NCBI RefSeq assembly: GCF_001816145.1
Contig: NZ_MDZB01000084.1
Location: 1-64,000, forward strand
Origin: Hymenobacter lapidarius
GTDB taxonomy: Bacteria > Bacteroidota > Bacteroidia > Cytophagales > Hymenobacteraceae
DNA length: 64,000 nt
Direction of reading: 5' to 3'
The notes under the pieces were generated by a model, which did not search any database, was not told where the DNA came from, and saw nothing but the letters and a program-made list of their open reading frames with translations. Within the stretch, counting starts at the first letter, position 1. Every line of letters starts with the position of its first letter. Below are positions 31,454 to 40,472 of this stretch, one piece after another. A program made the position numbers and the translations under genes.

Positions 31454-33561
31454 GTCCGGCTGCGCCGCCGTTTGAGGCCTTTCAGCCACGCGTAGGTGGC
31501 TTCCTGGGCGCGCAGGGGCTTCTCGCCGGCGGCGGGTAGAATAAAGTTATTCTCAAAATCGCGGGCCTTCACGTTGTCGTGCCGCTGCAGGTCGAGCAGG
31601 TGCCGCACTTCGGCGCGCAACTCCTCGTTGAGGACGGGGAAGGCCACTTCCACGCGCCGGTCAAGGTTGCGGGTCATCCAGTCGGCCGACGAGACGTAGA
31701 CTTTTTCTTGGCCCCCGTGGGCAAACACGTACACCCGGCTGTGCTCCAGGTAGCGGTCCACGAGGCCGCGCTGGCTGATGTTTTCGCTGAAGCCCGGCTG
31801 GCCCGGTACCAGGCACCCAATGCCCCGGATGATAAGCTCGACCCGCACCCCAGCCTGGCTGGCTTCGTAAAGCTTGGCAATCATGCCGCGGTCTTCTACG
31901 GCATTCATTTTGAGAATGATGTAAGCCTCATTGCCTTTGCGAGCCTGTTTGATTTCGTAGTCAATCAGCGCGTTCAGGCCGGGTCGCAGGCCAAATGGTG
32001 CCACCAGCAAGTGTTCCAGTTCGGGAGTGGTTTGCTGGTCTCGCAGGTAACCGAAAACGCTGCTGGCTTCGCGGGTCAGCCGCTCGTCGGCCGTGAACAG
32101 CCCGTGGTCGGTGTAGACTTCGCTGGTGTTTTCGTTGAAGTTGCCGGTGCTGAAATAGGCGTACTGACGGGTGGTTTCGTTGGCTTCGCGGCGGGCAATG
32201 AGCAGTAGCTTGCTGTGCACCTTCAACTCGGGCGGCGTGAATATGACGTTTGCGCCGGCGCGTTTCAGCTTATCGGCCCAAAACAGATTGGATTCCTCGT
32301 CGAAGCGGGCTTTGAGCTCCACCACCACGGTTACCTGCTTGCCGTGTTTGGCGGCTTTGAGCAAGGCCTTTACTACGGCGCTTTTGTTGGCCACGCGGTA
32401 GAGCGTGATGCTCACGGCCGACACGCGCGGGTCGGCGGCGGCTTCGCGCAGCAGGCGGGTCACGTAATCGAAGGACTGGTAGGGCGGGTGCAGCAGGTGG
32501 TCGCGCGTGGCAATGGCGGCCAGCAGGCTGCCTGTGCGCGGCAGCGTGGGGTGCGGCAGGGCCGGCCGGGGCGGGAAGTGGAAGTGGGCCTCCTCGAAGT
32601 GCGGAAAGCCAAAAAAGTCGCGAAAGTTGTGGTAGCGGCTGCCTTCCACCAGCGCTTCGTCGGTGATGCCAGTTTTCTGCTTGATGGCCCGCAGCGTTTC
32701 CGGTGGCATTTCGGGGTCGTAGAGCAGACGGGCCGGAAAGCCGGTAGCCCGCTTGGCCAAGCTGCTGCGGATTTTCTCCATCAGGTCGCCCGATACTTCT
32801 TCTTCAATGTCCAACTCAGCATCGCGCGAGAGCTTGATGGCGCTCACGGCTACCTGCTGGTAGGCGGGGAACAGCTCGGCCGCACCCACCCGAATGACAT
32901 CGTCCAGAAACAGCACGTACCGCTCCTCGCCTTCGTCGGGCAGGCGCACAAAGCGGCCGCCGTGGCGCTTGGTGGGCAGCTCCATCACTAGCACGCGCTC
33001 GGCTTCGGCCTTGCTTTTGGGGCCGCGCGGCTGGCTGAGGAAGAACGCCAGGTACACGGCCTGGTCTTTCAAAAACAGGTGGTGCAGGGTCTCATCCAGG
33101 GCCACCGGCGAGAGCAGGTCGCGCACCTTGTCCCGGAAATACTGGGCTGTCCACTCCCGCTGTGCGGGCGTCAGCTCCCCTTCGTTCAGCAGGTGAATGT
33201 GCTGGGCGTTGAGCTCGGGCAGGAGCTGTTCGCGGAACGTGACGCCGAAGGCTTCTTGCTGGGTCTTCACCTCGGCCAGCACCTGGCGCAGTTGGCGCTT
33301 GGGGCTCTCCTTCAACTTGGCGCGGGTCTTTTTCTTCAGCTTCGCCAGCCGCCGCAGCGTGGCCACCCGCACCTTAAAAAACTCGTCCAGATTGCTGCTG
33401 AAAATGGCCATGAACTTCAGGCGTTCCAGCAGCGGCACGGTGGGGCTTTGGGCTTCTTGCAGCACACGGCCGTTGAAACGCAACCAGCTCAGGTCTCGGG
33501 AAAGGGTTTCCAAAGGGAGGTAAAAGTTAAAATGACGAGTCGGAGCAGGCCGCTTCCACAA
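31450..33561 (-). CDS. ppk: Polyphosphate kinase 1
   Basis: A 703-residue enzyme that makes polyphosphate from ATP. In order: the N-terminal RDLSWLRFNGRVLQEA domain, FSSNLDEFFKVRV, a head domain, and two PLD-like catalytic domains with ITLYRVANKSAVVKAL, the phosphohistidine in KVHSKLLLIAR, FSTGNFNENTS, and the second active-site His in LEHSRVY. The start is unclear. TTG 33561 is shown; no ATG precedes the conserved N-terminus, and a later TTG near 33513 is an alternative. It lies 104 bp downstream of a sixA-like gene, an arrangement that suggests phosphate or polyphosphate control. Its stop overlaps that of the opposite gene. Confidence 0.95.
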   Translation of the reverse strand: MWKRPAPTRHFNFYLPLETLSRDLSWLRFNGRVLQEAQSPTVPLLERLKFMAIFSSNLDEFFKVRVATLRRLAKLKKKTRAKLKESPKRQLRQVLAEVKTQQEAFGVTFREQLLPELNAQHIHLLNEGELTPAQREWTAQYFRDKVRDLLSPVALDETLHHLFLKDQAVYLAFFLSQPRGPKSKAEAERVLVMELPTKRHGGRFVRLPDEGEERYVLFLDDVIRVGAAELFPAYQQVAVSAIKLSRDAELDIEEEVSGDLMEKIRSSLAKRATGFPARLLYDPEMPPETLRAIKQKTGITDEALVEGSRYHNFRDFFGFPHFEEAHFHFPPRPALPHPTLPRTGSLLAAIATRDHLLHPPYQSFDYVTRLLREAAADPRVSAVSITLYRVANKSAVVKALLKAAKHGKQVTVVVELKARFDEESNLFWADKLKRAGANVIFTPPELKVHSKLLLIARREANETTRQYAYFSTGNFNENTSEVYTDHGLFTADERLTREASSVFGYLRDQQTTPELEHLLVAPFGLRPGLNALIDYEIKQARKGNEAYIILKMNAVEDRGMIAKLYEASQAGVRVELIIRGIGCLVPGQPGFSENISQRGLVDRYLEHSRVYVFAHGGQEKVYVSSADWMTRNLDRRVEVAFPVLNEELRAEVRHLLDLQRHDNVKARDFENNFILPAAGEKPLRAQEATYAWLKGLKRRRSRT

Positions 33562-33665
33562 ATAGCCTGCCGCCTTTATTCTACTATTGCCGCCTTGTAC
33601 GGCACCGCTTCCAAAGGAGCCGATTCTTCCGTCTCAATCCGTCGTTTTTAACCTTCTCCTAATGT

Positions 33666-34160
33666 TCAGCTTCCGTTGCGAGGGTGGTCATAAAAGTAAA
33701 ACTCGGCGTTGGCCCGGCTCACATCTGCCCATTGCTCGCACGCAAACCGCAGACAGACCACGGCAGCGGTGGGCATTTCGTTGAAGGAAGTGGGCGACAG
33801 CAGGTTGGCGGTTTCGGTGATGGTGGGGTTGTGTCCCACCAGCAGCACCGAGTCCGCCGCATTGGGTAGGTCGTGAATAATGGCCAGCAGGCCGTCGGTA
33901 TCGGCGCCGTAGATGCTGGGCTCTACCACTATCTTATCGTGCGGGTACTGCATCTCGCGCGCTACCAGCATGGCCGTGCTCATGGCCCGCACGGCGGGCG
34001 AGCTCACCACCAGGTCGGGGCAGATGCGGCGCTTGGCCAGGGCCTGGCCGGTGGTGGGGGCATCGTCGCGGCCGCGGTCGTTGAGGGGGCGTTCCTGGTC
34101 GCTTAGCTCATCAAAGCTCCAGCTGGATTTGGCGTGACGAAGAAGGTATAAGATTTTCAT
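33666..34160 (-). CDS. sixA: SixA-like phosphohistidine phosphatase
   Basis: A 164-residue histidine phosphatase. Catalytic His in LLRHAKSSW, Arg in NDRGRDDAP, SSPAVRAMSTA, and the second His in LVGHNPTITE. SixA in E. coli dephosphorylates phosphohistidine on signalling proteins; the target here is unknown. It is the first gene of a probable two-gene unit with ppk. The length is normal. Confidence 0.9.
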   Translation of the reverse strand: MKILYLLRHAKSSWSFDELSDQERPLNDRGRDDAPTTGQALAKRRICPDLVVSSPAVRAMSTAMLVAREMQYPHDKIVVEPSIYGADTDGLLAIIHDLPNAADSVLLVGHNPTITETANLLSPTSFNEMPTAAVVCLRFACEQWADVSRANAEFYFYDHPRNGS

Positions 34161-34443
34161 GGGGGCGAAGCTAAGGGCGTTTTGCTTACACCCGACGTTG
34201 GTAAAAGGTTATGAGCAGCGCTAGAGGCGCTGCCCCGCATGCCGGCAAGCAACTCCAGCTCCGGTGCATTGCCGGCAAAGCGGCGGCAGGTGCGGCGTGC
34301 GGCTGGCCGCGTTCGGAGGTGAGCCGGGAACCCGCGCCCTTGCCGGAGCCACAACCCCGCCGAGCAGGCTCAATGCCAATGAGTAAGCATTTATTTTCAC
34401 AAAAAAGAAGCGGGATGTGGGTGGGAACCAGGGTGAATCAAAC

Positions 34444-34477
34444 AAAAACAGCCGCCCTTTCAGGCGGCTGTTTTTTT
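34444..34477 (-). terminator. Terminator of the M43 protease gene
   Basis: Stem CAGCCGCC and its complement, loop CTTTCA, with an A-run on one side and seven T on the other, so it can work in both directions. It lies 70 bp past the stop of the gene at 34548. The rest of 34161-34547 shows no gene. Confidence 0.8.
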
Positions 34478-34547
34478 CATAAATGTCAGGGCGACAGGTG
34501 CAGCTACGTACGTTCACCTGTTGCCCGTGCTACTGGCTCTAGCTGGG

Positions 34548-35810
34548 CTACTCCTTCTCGAAGCGCTGGTGGGTTACGGTACCCCCGCTGGAAGTGCGGA
34601 TGTAGTACAGGCCCTTGGGCAGCGACGATACCTGCACCTGGCCGTTGCCATTGTAGCGGGCCTGGGTCATTTCGTGGCCGCTCATGTCATATACACTCAC
34701 CCGCGACGCCCCACGGGCGCTTTCCACATTCACCACGTCGGTGGCGGGGTTGGGGTAGAGGGCCGCAGAAGCCGTGGCCACCTGGCGCAGGGCCGTGCCA
34801 CCCGTGGAGGTCAGGAGGCTGGCGCGGGCGCCGCCGGTGGCAAACAGGGCGTCCATGCGGCTGCTCTGGCCGGCCGTGAACATGTACATGCACCGGTCAT
34901 AGGTGTAGTCCATGTAGTTCATGCTCATGTCGCCCTGATTGCTGCAGCTCACCTTGGGGAACACGGGGCAGCCGCCGTTGCTGGTTTGCTGGGTGGGGGT
35001 GTCGTCCACGAGGTCGTTGCCGCAGGAAGCATCGCCCCAGATGTGGCGCAGGTTCAGCCAGTGGCCCACTTCGTGCGTGGCCGTCCGGCCACCGTCGTAG
35101 TTAGTAGCCGTACCGCCGGGCACCGACGAATACAGGCACACCACACCATCGGTAGCCGCCGGGCCGCCGGGAAACTGGGCGTAGCCGAGCAGGCCCTGGC
35201 CCAGGTTGCAAAGCCACACGTTGAGGTACTTTTCGCGGGGCCAGGCATCGCTGCCGCCTTTGCTCGTGTACTTCACAAAGTCGTTGCTGCTGAATGAGCG
35301 GGTTTTGGTCGAGCGGCGAACGATGCCGGTGGTGGTAGCACCAGTGGGGCTCTGCTTGGCCAGCACAAACTGCACGCTCGTAGCCGAAGCCGTGAAGATG
35401 CTGGGCGTCTGCGAAGCGTCTGCGTTCGTTTTGGCAAAGTCCTCGTTCAGCACGCGAATCTGGTCAGCCACCATGGCGTCGGTCACGTTTTGGGCGGCGG
35501 TGTTGTACACCACGTGCACCACTACCGGAATGGTGATGATGGCCCCGGTCGCCCGGCGCTGAATTAGCGGGGGCTGCGACAAGTACCGACGGGTTTGCGC
35601 CTCAATTTCTTTCATTCGCAGCGCCATGGCCGGGTCGGCTGCCAGCTGCGCATCGTACACTTCCATGGTGGCACAGGCCCGGCCGTTGAGGGGAGGCGCG
35701 GCTTCTTTGATGGGAGCCATGCGAATTGCCGGGCGGTTCTGCGTGTTTTGCGCCAGCAAAGGAGCGGCACTGCCCATCAGGACCAGCGCGGTTATGTAAA
35801 GTTTGTTCAT
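34548..35810 (-). CDS. Secreted zinc metalloprotease (M43-type) with T9SS sorting domain
   Basis: A 420-residue pappalysin-like protease. Signal peptide MNKLYITALVLMGSAAPLLA from ATG 35810. A propeptide follows, and then the catalytic domain with VVVHVVYN, the zinc motif HEVGHWLNLRH (one position has Asn where HExxHxxGxxH has Gly, as is common in Bacteroidota members) and a downstream Met-turn (MDYTYDRCMYMF). Cys residues are likely paired. The C-terminus is a T9SS type A domain (AALYPNPATDVVNVE, VYDMSGHEM, LPKGLYYIRT). It is exported to the cell surface or medium. The upstream region is AT-rich and probably holds its promoter. Confidence 0.92.
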   Translation of the reverse strand: MNKLYITALVLMGSAAPLLAQNTQNRPAIRMAPIKEAAPPLNGRACATMEVYDAQLAADPAMALRMKEIEAQTRRYLSQPPLIQRRATGAIITIPVVVHVVYNTAAQNVTDAMVADQIRVLNEDFAKTNADASQTPSIFTASATSVQFVLAKQSPTGATTTGIVRRSTKTRSFSSNDFVKYTSKGGSDAWPREKYLNVWLCNLGQGLLGYAQFPGGPAATDGVVCLYSSVPGGTATNYDGGRTATHEVGHWLNLRHIWGDASCGNDLVDDTPTQQTSNGGCPVFPKVSCSNQGDMSMNYMDYTYDRCMYMFTAGQSSRMDALFATGGARASLLTSTGGTALRQVATASAALYPNPATDVVNVESARGASRVSVYDMSGHEMTQARYNGNGQVQVSSLPKGLYYIRTSSGGTVTHQRFEKE

Positions 35811-36287
35811 GTAGCAGTGCGTAATATGGTGAGGAGTTGAGGTGGGAAAATGTATATCGGGTTGCCAAGCTAGCAAAATATTTTGGCACTTCGCACCCCC
35901 GACGTTGTGAAAAAAATAATGTTATGGTTTCTTTCAGATAAAAAATTGCAATTATTTTATTGATAGCTAATTCATTTTTGAAAATTCATTAACCACCATA
36001 TTTTGCTTTTTTTGCCAAAAACGCCCAAGCGTTGTCAAAAGCGAATTATTTTCCTAGTGCACCGGTGCCCGTTTCCTGCGGAAGATTAAACCGGGCGGGC
36101 GCGCTGAGGAATTAGGGTGAATAACGCAGGCGTACCCGTTCACCGTTCGCTTCAAGCCGCTCCAACCCCGGCTATGTAACGGCCAAAACCAAACATTGCC
36201 ATCGCGCGAGCGAATCCCGGAGGAACGCGGCGCGGGCCGGATGGCAATGCTAGTGCGAACGGATAGTTTGCAGGGCGGGGCGGTGCC
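35811..36287. other. Intergenic region, AT-rich upstream part and a hairpin
   Basis: The part nearest the M43 gene (35880-36060) is much more AT-rich than its surroundings and is likely its promoter region. No exact TAnnTTTG box was found. At 36194-36248 a hairpin (CATTGCCATCGCGC with a complementary right arm) lies where a terminator of the 1327-residue gene would be expected, followed on the minus strand by GTTTGGTTTTGG. No gene is visible. Confidence 0.55.
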
Positions 36288-39200
36288 CTAAAAAAGGAAG
36301 TCGAAGCCTACAAACACCAGCTTTTCCTCCCCCACCGAATAGGTAACGTTGATAACGGCCTGCTTGAGAATGTCGGCGTACACGCCGCCGCCAAAGCCGC
36401 TGTGCAGGGACGAGAAGCCCGTGCGGGTATCGTTGTCGGAATACACCCGGCCGGCATCGGCCAGGCCCAGGATGCCCAGCTTGCCGGGGAACAAGTAGGC
36501 ATTGAACGACAGCAGCTGCAGACGCGCCTCAAAGTTGCCGTAGAGGCTGCCGCGGCCGGCGTAGCGCGTGCGGCGGTAGCCGCGCAGGTTGGTGGTGCCG
36601 CCCAGGGTGTTGGCCTGGTAAAAGCGGTAGTCGCCAAAGTTGCGGTTCACGCCCAGGCGGCCGGCGTAGGTAATCTGGAAGGGGAAGTTGGGCGTGAGGT
36701 AGGCTCGGATTTCCGACGTGAGGCGGCCAAAGCGCAGCTGCTCGCCGTTGAGCTGGAAGTTGTACTGCGCCTCGTTGTACCACCGGATGCCGATGCGCGG
36801 GTTCTTGGGCGACGAGCTGGCGTCGAGGTTCAGGTAAAAGAGGCCGCCGAGGTACTGGTTGGACTGGAAATCAGACGCGCGGATGCCAAATCGGGGGTTG
36901 TCGTACGTCACGTCACCGCTGGCGGTGGTGAGACTGTCGCGGATGGCCGTGCCGAGGGGGTTTTTCTCGGCCCGGAACTGGTCGTACTGCGGGCCAAAGC
37001 CCATCTTGAGAAAGCTGAAAAGGTTGCGCTCCAGCGTTGGAGCCAGCGTGAAGCGGGTGAAGCGCACGCGGTACGAGTCGTTCACGGTGCGTGCCGTCAC
37101 GCGGCCGCGGTTGGCGTCGGGCGTGGCCAGGTTGACTGTGTTGTTGCCGAGGCCGAAGAAGTTATAGAGCAGCTGCGGGCCGTAGTACTGGCCGGCCACG
37201 CGCAGGTCGTACCGCCCAATGAGGCGCGTAAATTGCCCGGTGTAGCGCAGGTTGAACGCCTCGCGGGCCGGGGCAAAGTTGGCCACCAGCGTCTGCTCGG
37301 AGGCAAACGGCTCGCGGCGGAAGCCGTAGCGCCGGTGCGTGATGCCGCCGCCAATCAGCACCCGGTCGTCGACGTTGAAGCCGAAATACAGGGCCGGGCC
37401 GGTGTAGTTCAGGCGGTAGTCCTTCAGTTCGAAGCGCTTGGGGTGGTCGTAGCGGCTCACGTCGATGCCGGGCTCCAAGCGCAGGCGGGCCTCCTTGCCC
37501 ACGTTGATGACGTTGCCGGTATCGGCGTCGTACACCTGCGTATAGTGCTTGGCGCCGCCCACGCGGCTCACGTCCGTGATGGTATCGCGGCCGGTGCCGC
37601 CTATCAGGCGCACCTTAATGCCCTTGCCGGCATCGCCCTTCACTTCATACACGTCGTTGCCGCTGATACCGTAGAGGCGGATTTCGTCGGTCACGTCGCG
37701 TTCCAGCACCCGGTCGTAGAGGGTTTTGCTGAGCGCCCCTTCCTTGGTGATTTTGCGTACCGTGACGTGGGTGTTACCGTTGGGCAGGCGCTCCACCACA
37801 AACTTCTCGTTCTTCTCAGAGCCGCGCACCTCCACAATGTCGGCCACCACTTCGGAGTACTTGCTGGCCAATTCCGGCAGCAGGTCGCGCCGGCTTTTCA
37901 GCTTGGCAATGATTTCCTGAGCGTGCAGGTCGTAAATCTCCTTGGGCCACCGGTCCCGGAACGCCTTCTCAATAACGGCATCGGTGAGGTTTTCCTTCAT
38001 GTACGTGGCCTGCGCCACCCACTGCTCGCGCGTCACGCGGCTTAGGAAAGTCCGGTCGTTGGCCAGGGCCGTCTGGTTCAGGCCTTTGTAGTCGGCGTAG
38101 TCCGGCCCAAAGTTCTGGAAGTTGCGAATGGCAAACTTTCGGCTGAGCAGGTAGGGCAGTACCCCGTCGCCCTTAAAAAAGGCAATGTCACGGTCCTCGG
38201 GCACGGCCGTGAAGGTGCGGTCGCCGTCCTTGGTTTTCACCTCGGCCCAACGCCACTGGTCCTCGTGCCGGTCCCAGTCGCCTATCCACATGTCAAAGAG
38301 GCGCGAGCGGGCGAAGGCCAATTCGTCCACCTTGTTGTCGTTGTCTTCGAGCACGCGCTCCAGCACTTTGTCGGTGCCCACCAGATTTTTGGCAAAGCCC
38401 AGGCTGGCCACGTTGCTCTGGTCGTCTTTGGCGTCTTCTTCCAAAGCAGCCGGCTTGTTCGAGAAATCGCCGTAGTACTGGCCCAGCAGGGGGTCCTGCG
38501 GAATGTACACGGCCACGGGGTTGGTGTGCAGAATGCCCGCGGCCGTGCCCAGAGGCGGCAGCACAAACGAGGCGTAGGGGTGCTGCGCCGAAATCTGGTC
38601 CTGTAGAATGTCCTTGGCAAAGCCCGTGCGCAAGGCCTCGGGCAGCACCGCGGCCGGGTCTTTGTCGATGCCGCGGAGCGAGAAGTTATGGCCTTCTTCG
38701 TTGCGTACTTTCAGCGAGATGGTTTGCTTGCCGCCGCCGGTTTTGTAGGGCACCAGGCCGCCTTTGTCGGTGGCCAGGTCCAATAGCGGGAACTTTACGG
38801 GCGTGGCCCATTCCTTCCGGTAATGCTTGCCAAACAACAAGTTGTGAATCTTGCCGTGCCGGTCATACGCCGGGTTTATCGCCACTACCACGCTGCTGTC
38901 GCGGAAGTTGGGCCGCGGGCCGCTCGGCACCGGAGCCGTTACCGGCCGGTCTTCCCGGGCATCTTTTTTTCCCAGGGGCGTAACGGGTGCCGGGTCCGTG
39001 GATGCAACCGCCGCCGTGGCCTTGGCATAGAGCGGAGTGCGGAATACCAACCGAGCCTTGTCGCCGGTGCCTTCGGGCACGAAGTACTCGGTCCACACCT
39101 GGCCGTCGTCGTAGTAATTCACGCGGGCAAATCCTTTTTCCTTGTCCGAAAACAGCGCGCCACCGGCCGGGCCGGGCTTCACGTGCTGGGTTTTGCAGCC

Positions 39201-40271
39201 CGAGCCGCTCACGATGAGGTGTGTGTCGCCTTCCTTAAAATACTGCAGGTTGTGCTCGTGCCCCGCCGCGTACACAATGTTGGGGTACTTGTTGAAAATA
39301 TTCATCAGGCCCTCCTTGTAGGCCTGGTAGGCTGGATGGGCAATGTCCTGGCTGATGCCACCGTACTTGCGCGCAAACGGGTAGATGGAGCCTATTATCG
39401 GTAGCGGCAAAAAGGCGTACTTGTATACAATGCTAATGGGAAAGATGTGGTCGGCCAGCGTAAAATAGCCGCCGTGCACGCCATCCGAGAACAGCGGGTG
39501 GTGGCCCACCACCATGATATTCTTGTCCTTGTTGCGAGCAATAATGTCCTCCAGTTGGGCCATGAAGTCGGTCTCGTCTTCCACGCCGCAACCGCCGTCT
39601 GCGCCGTAGGGCCGGGCGCTCTGGGTGGTCAAGAACCACTGCGAGTTGATGGTAATGAGCACCACGTCGTCCTGCAGGCGCACTTCGTAGGGGCCGGGGC
39701 AGCCGTTGCCGGGCGTAATGAAGTCGCCGGTGTAGGAAAAGGCCGCCGAGTCGTTGGCCATATAGTTTTCGGCGAAGCGCTGCTCGCGCTGCACCTGCTC
39801 CAGGCCGCCTTCGCGGCCCTGCTTCCAGTCGTGGTTGCCCGGAATCATGTATTTCTCACCCTTGTAGCCTTTCAGCACGTCCAGCTGGTCGCGCAGGCGG
39901 CGCTCCGATTCCTTGCGGTCGTAGGCGCCTTCTTCGGGCATGCCGTACTCGTAGATGTTATCGCCGAGGTAGACGGTGGTGCTTTTGGCACCGGCCTTCA
40001 GAATTTCTTTGCGCAAAAAATTCAGCGACGGCTCGCCGCCTTTGGCGGCGTCGATGGGATTGCCCACGTCGCCAATCAAAAAAACAGAGTAACGGATGCG
40101 GCTGCTATCTGGGGGCATTTTGGCTTCCCAACCCAGCGCGCCGCGCCGGTAGTTGGGACGGGAATTGAGTGGATTCTGACTGGACTCCCCTTGCGCCAGG
40201 GTAGCCGCTGGGAACGCCAAAACCGCGCAGAACGTGAGCAGCGCGGGTCGAAAGCGAGAAAATAAGGGCAT
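36288..40271 (-). CDS. Metallophosphoesterase fused to a BamA-like outer-membrane barrel
   Basis: A 1327-residue protein. After a signal peptide, residues about 60-410 form a calcineurin-like phosphoesterase: FLIGDVGN, YLGDNIYEYG, IPGNHDWKQG, MVVGHHPLFSDG and AGHEHNLQYF give the metal-binding set. A middle domain (about 470-850) has no family I can name. The C-terminal part (about 950-1327) has strand patterns, the surface-antigen/BamA-like motif NLRGYRRTRYAGRGSLYGN, and ends EEKLVFVGFDFLF with a terminal Phe, as barrel proteins do. It is likely anchored in the outer membrane with its enzyme domain in the periplasm or outside. The substrate is unknown. It is a single gene. Confidence 0.88.
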   Translation of the reverse strand: MPLFSRFRPALLTFCAVLAFPAATLAQGESSQNPLNSRPNYRRGALGWEAKMPPDSSRIRYSVFLIGDVGNPIDAAKGGEPSLNFLRKEILKAGAKSTTVYLGDNIYEYGMPEEGAYDRKESERRLRDQLDVLKGYKGEKYMIPGNHDWKQGREGGLEQVQREQRFAENYMANDSAAFSYTGDFITPGNGCPGPYEVRLQDDVVLITINSQWFLTTQSARPYGADGGCGVEDETDFMAQLEDIIARNKDKNIMVVGHHPLFSDGVHGGYFTLADHIFPISIVYKYAFLPLPIIGSIYPFARKYGGISQDIAHPAYQAYKEGLMNIFNKYPNIVYAAGHEHNLQYFKEGDTHLIVSGSGCKTQHVKPGPAGGALFSDKEKGFARVNYYDDGQVWTEYFVPEGTGDKARLVFRTPLYAKATAAVASTDPAPVTPLGKKDAREDRPVTAPVPSGPRPNFRDSSVVVAINPAYDRHGKIHNLLFGKHYRKEWATPVKFPLLDLATDKGGLVPYKTGGGKQTISLKVRNEEGHNFSLRGIDKDPAAVLPEALRTGFAKDILQDQISAQHPYASFVLPPLGTAAGILHTNPVAVYIPQDPLLGQYYGDFSNKPAALEEDAKDDQSNVASLGFAKNLVGTDKVLERVLEDNDNKVDELAFARSRLFDMWIGDWDRHEDQWRWAEVKTKDGDRTFTAVPEDRDIAFFKGDGVLPYLLSRKFAIRNFQNFGPDYADYKGLNQTALANDRTFLSRVTREQWVAQATYMKENLTDAVIEKAFRDRWPKEIYDLHAQEIIAKLKSRRDLLPELASKYSEVVADIVEVRGSEKNEKFVVERLPNGNTHVTVRKITKEGALSKTLYDRVLERDVTDEIRLYGISGNDVYEVKGDAGKGIKVRLIGGTGRDTITDVSRVGGAKHYTQVYDADTGNVINVGKEARLRLEPGIDVSRYDHPKRFELKDYRLNYTGPALYFGFNVDDRVLIGGGITHRRYGFRREPFASEQTLVANFAPAREAFNLRYTGQFTRLIGRYDLRVAGQYYGPQLLYNFFGLGNNTVNLATPDANRGRVTARTVNDSYRVRFTRFTLAPTLERNLFSFLKMGFGPQYDQFRAEKNPLGTAIRDSLTTASGDVTYDNPRFGIRASDFQSNQYLGGLFYLNLDASSSPKNPRIGIRWYNEAQYNFQLNGEQLRFGRLTSEIRAYLTPNFPFQITYAGRLGVNRNFGDYRFYQANTLGGTTNLRGYRRTRYAGRGSLYGNFEARLQLLSFNAYLFPGKLGILGLADAGRVYSDNDTRTGFSSLHSGFGGGVYADILKQAVINVTYSVGEEKLVFVGFDFLF

Positions 40272-40472
40272 AGAATATAATGTGGCGGCGGCCCGAAAGC
40301 CCCGCCGCGGAATGTTGTCGCAAATCTACGACCGGCTCAGGGCCGGCATTGTTATTGCCCGTTACGGAAAGCACGGCGGTGCGGTTAGGTCGCCGTTTTT
40401 TAACTTACACTCCGCGCTTCGCGTTCAATACTGGCAAGCCCGCCGGATGAACCGGCCGTAGCTTCGCCTAAC

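Noticed and set aside
36402..38045. A 547-codon open frame antisense to the phosphoesterase/barrel gene
   Set aside because: Shadow of the barrel-coding region. No recognisable domain.
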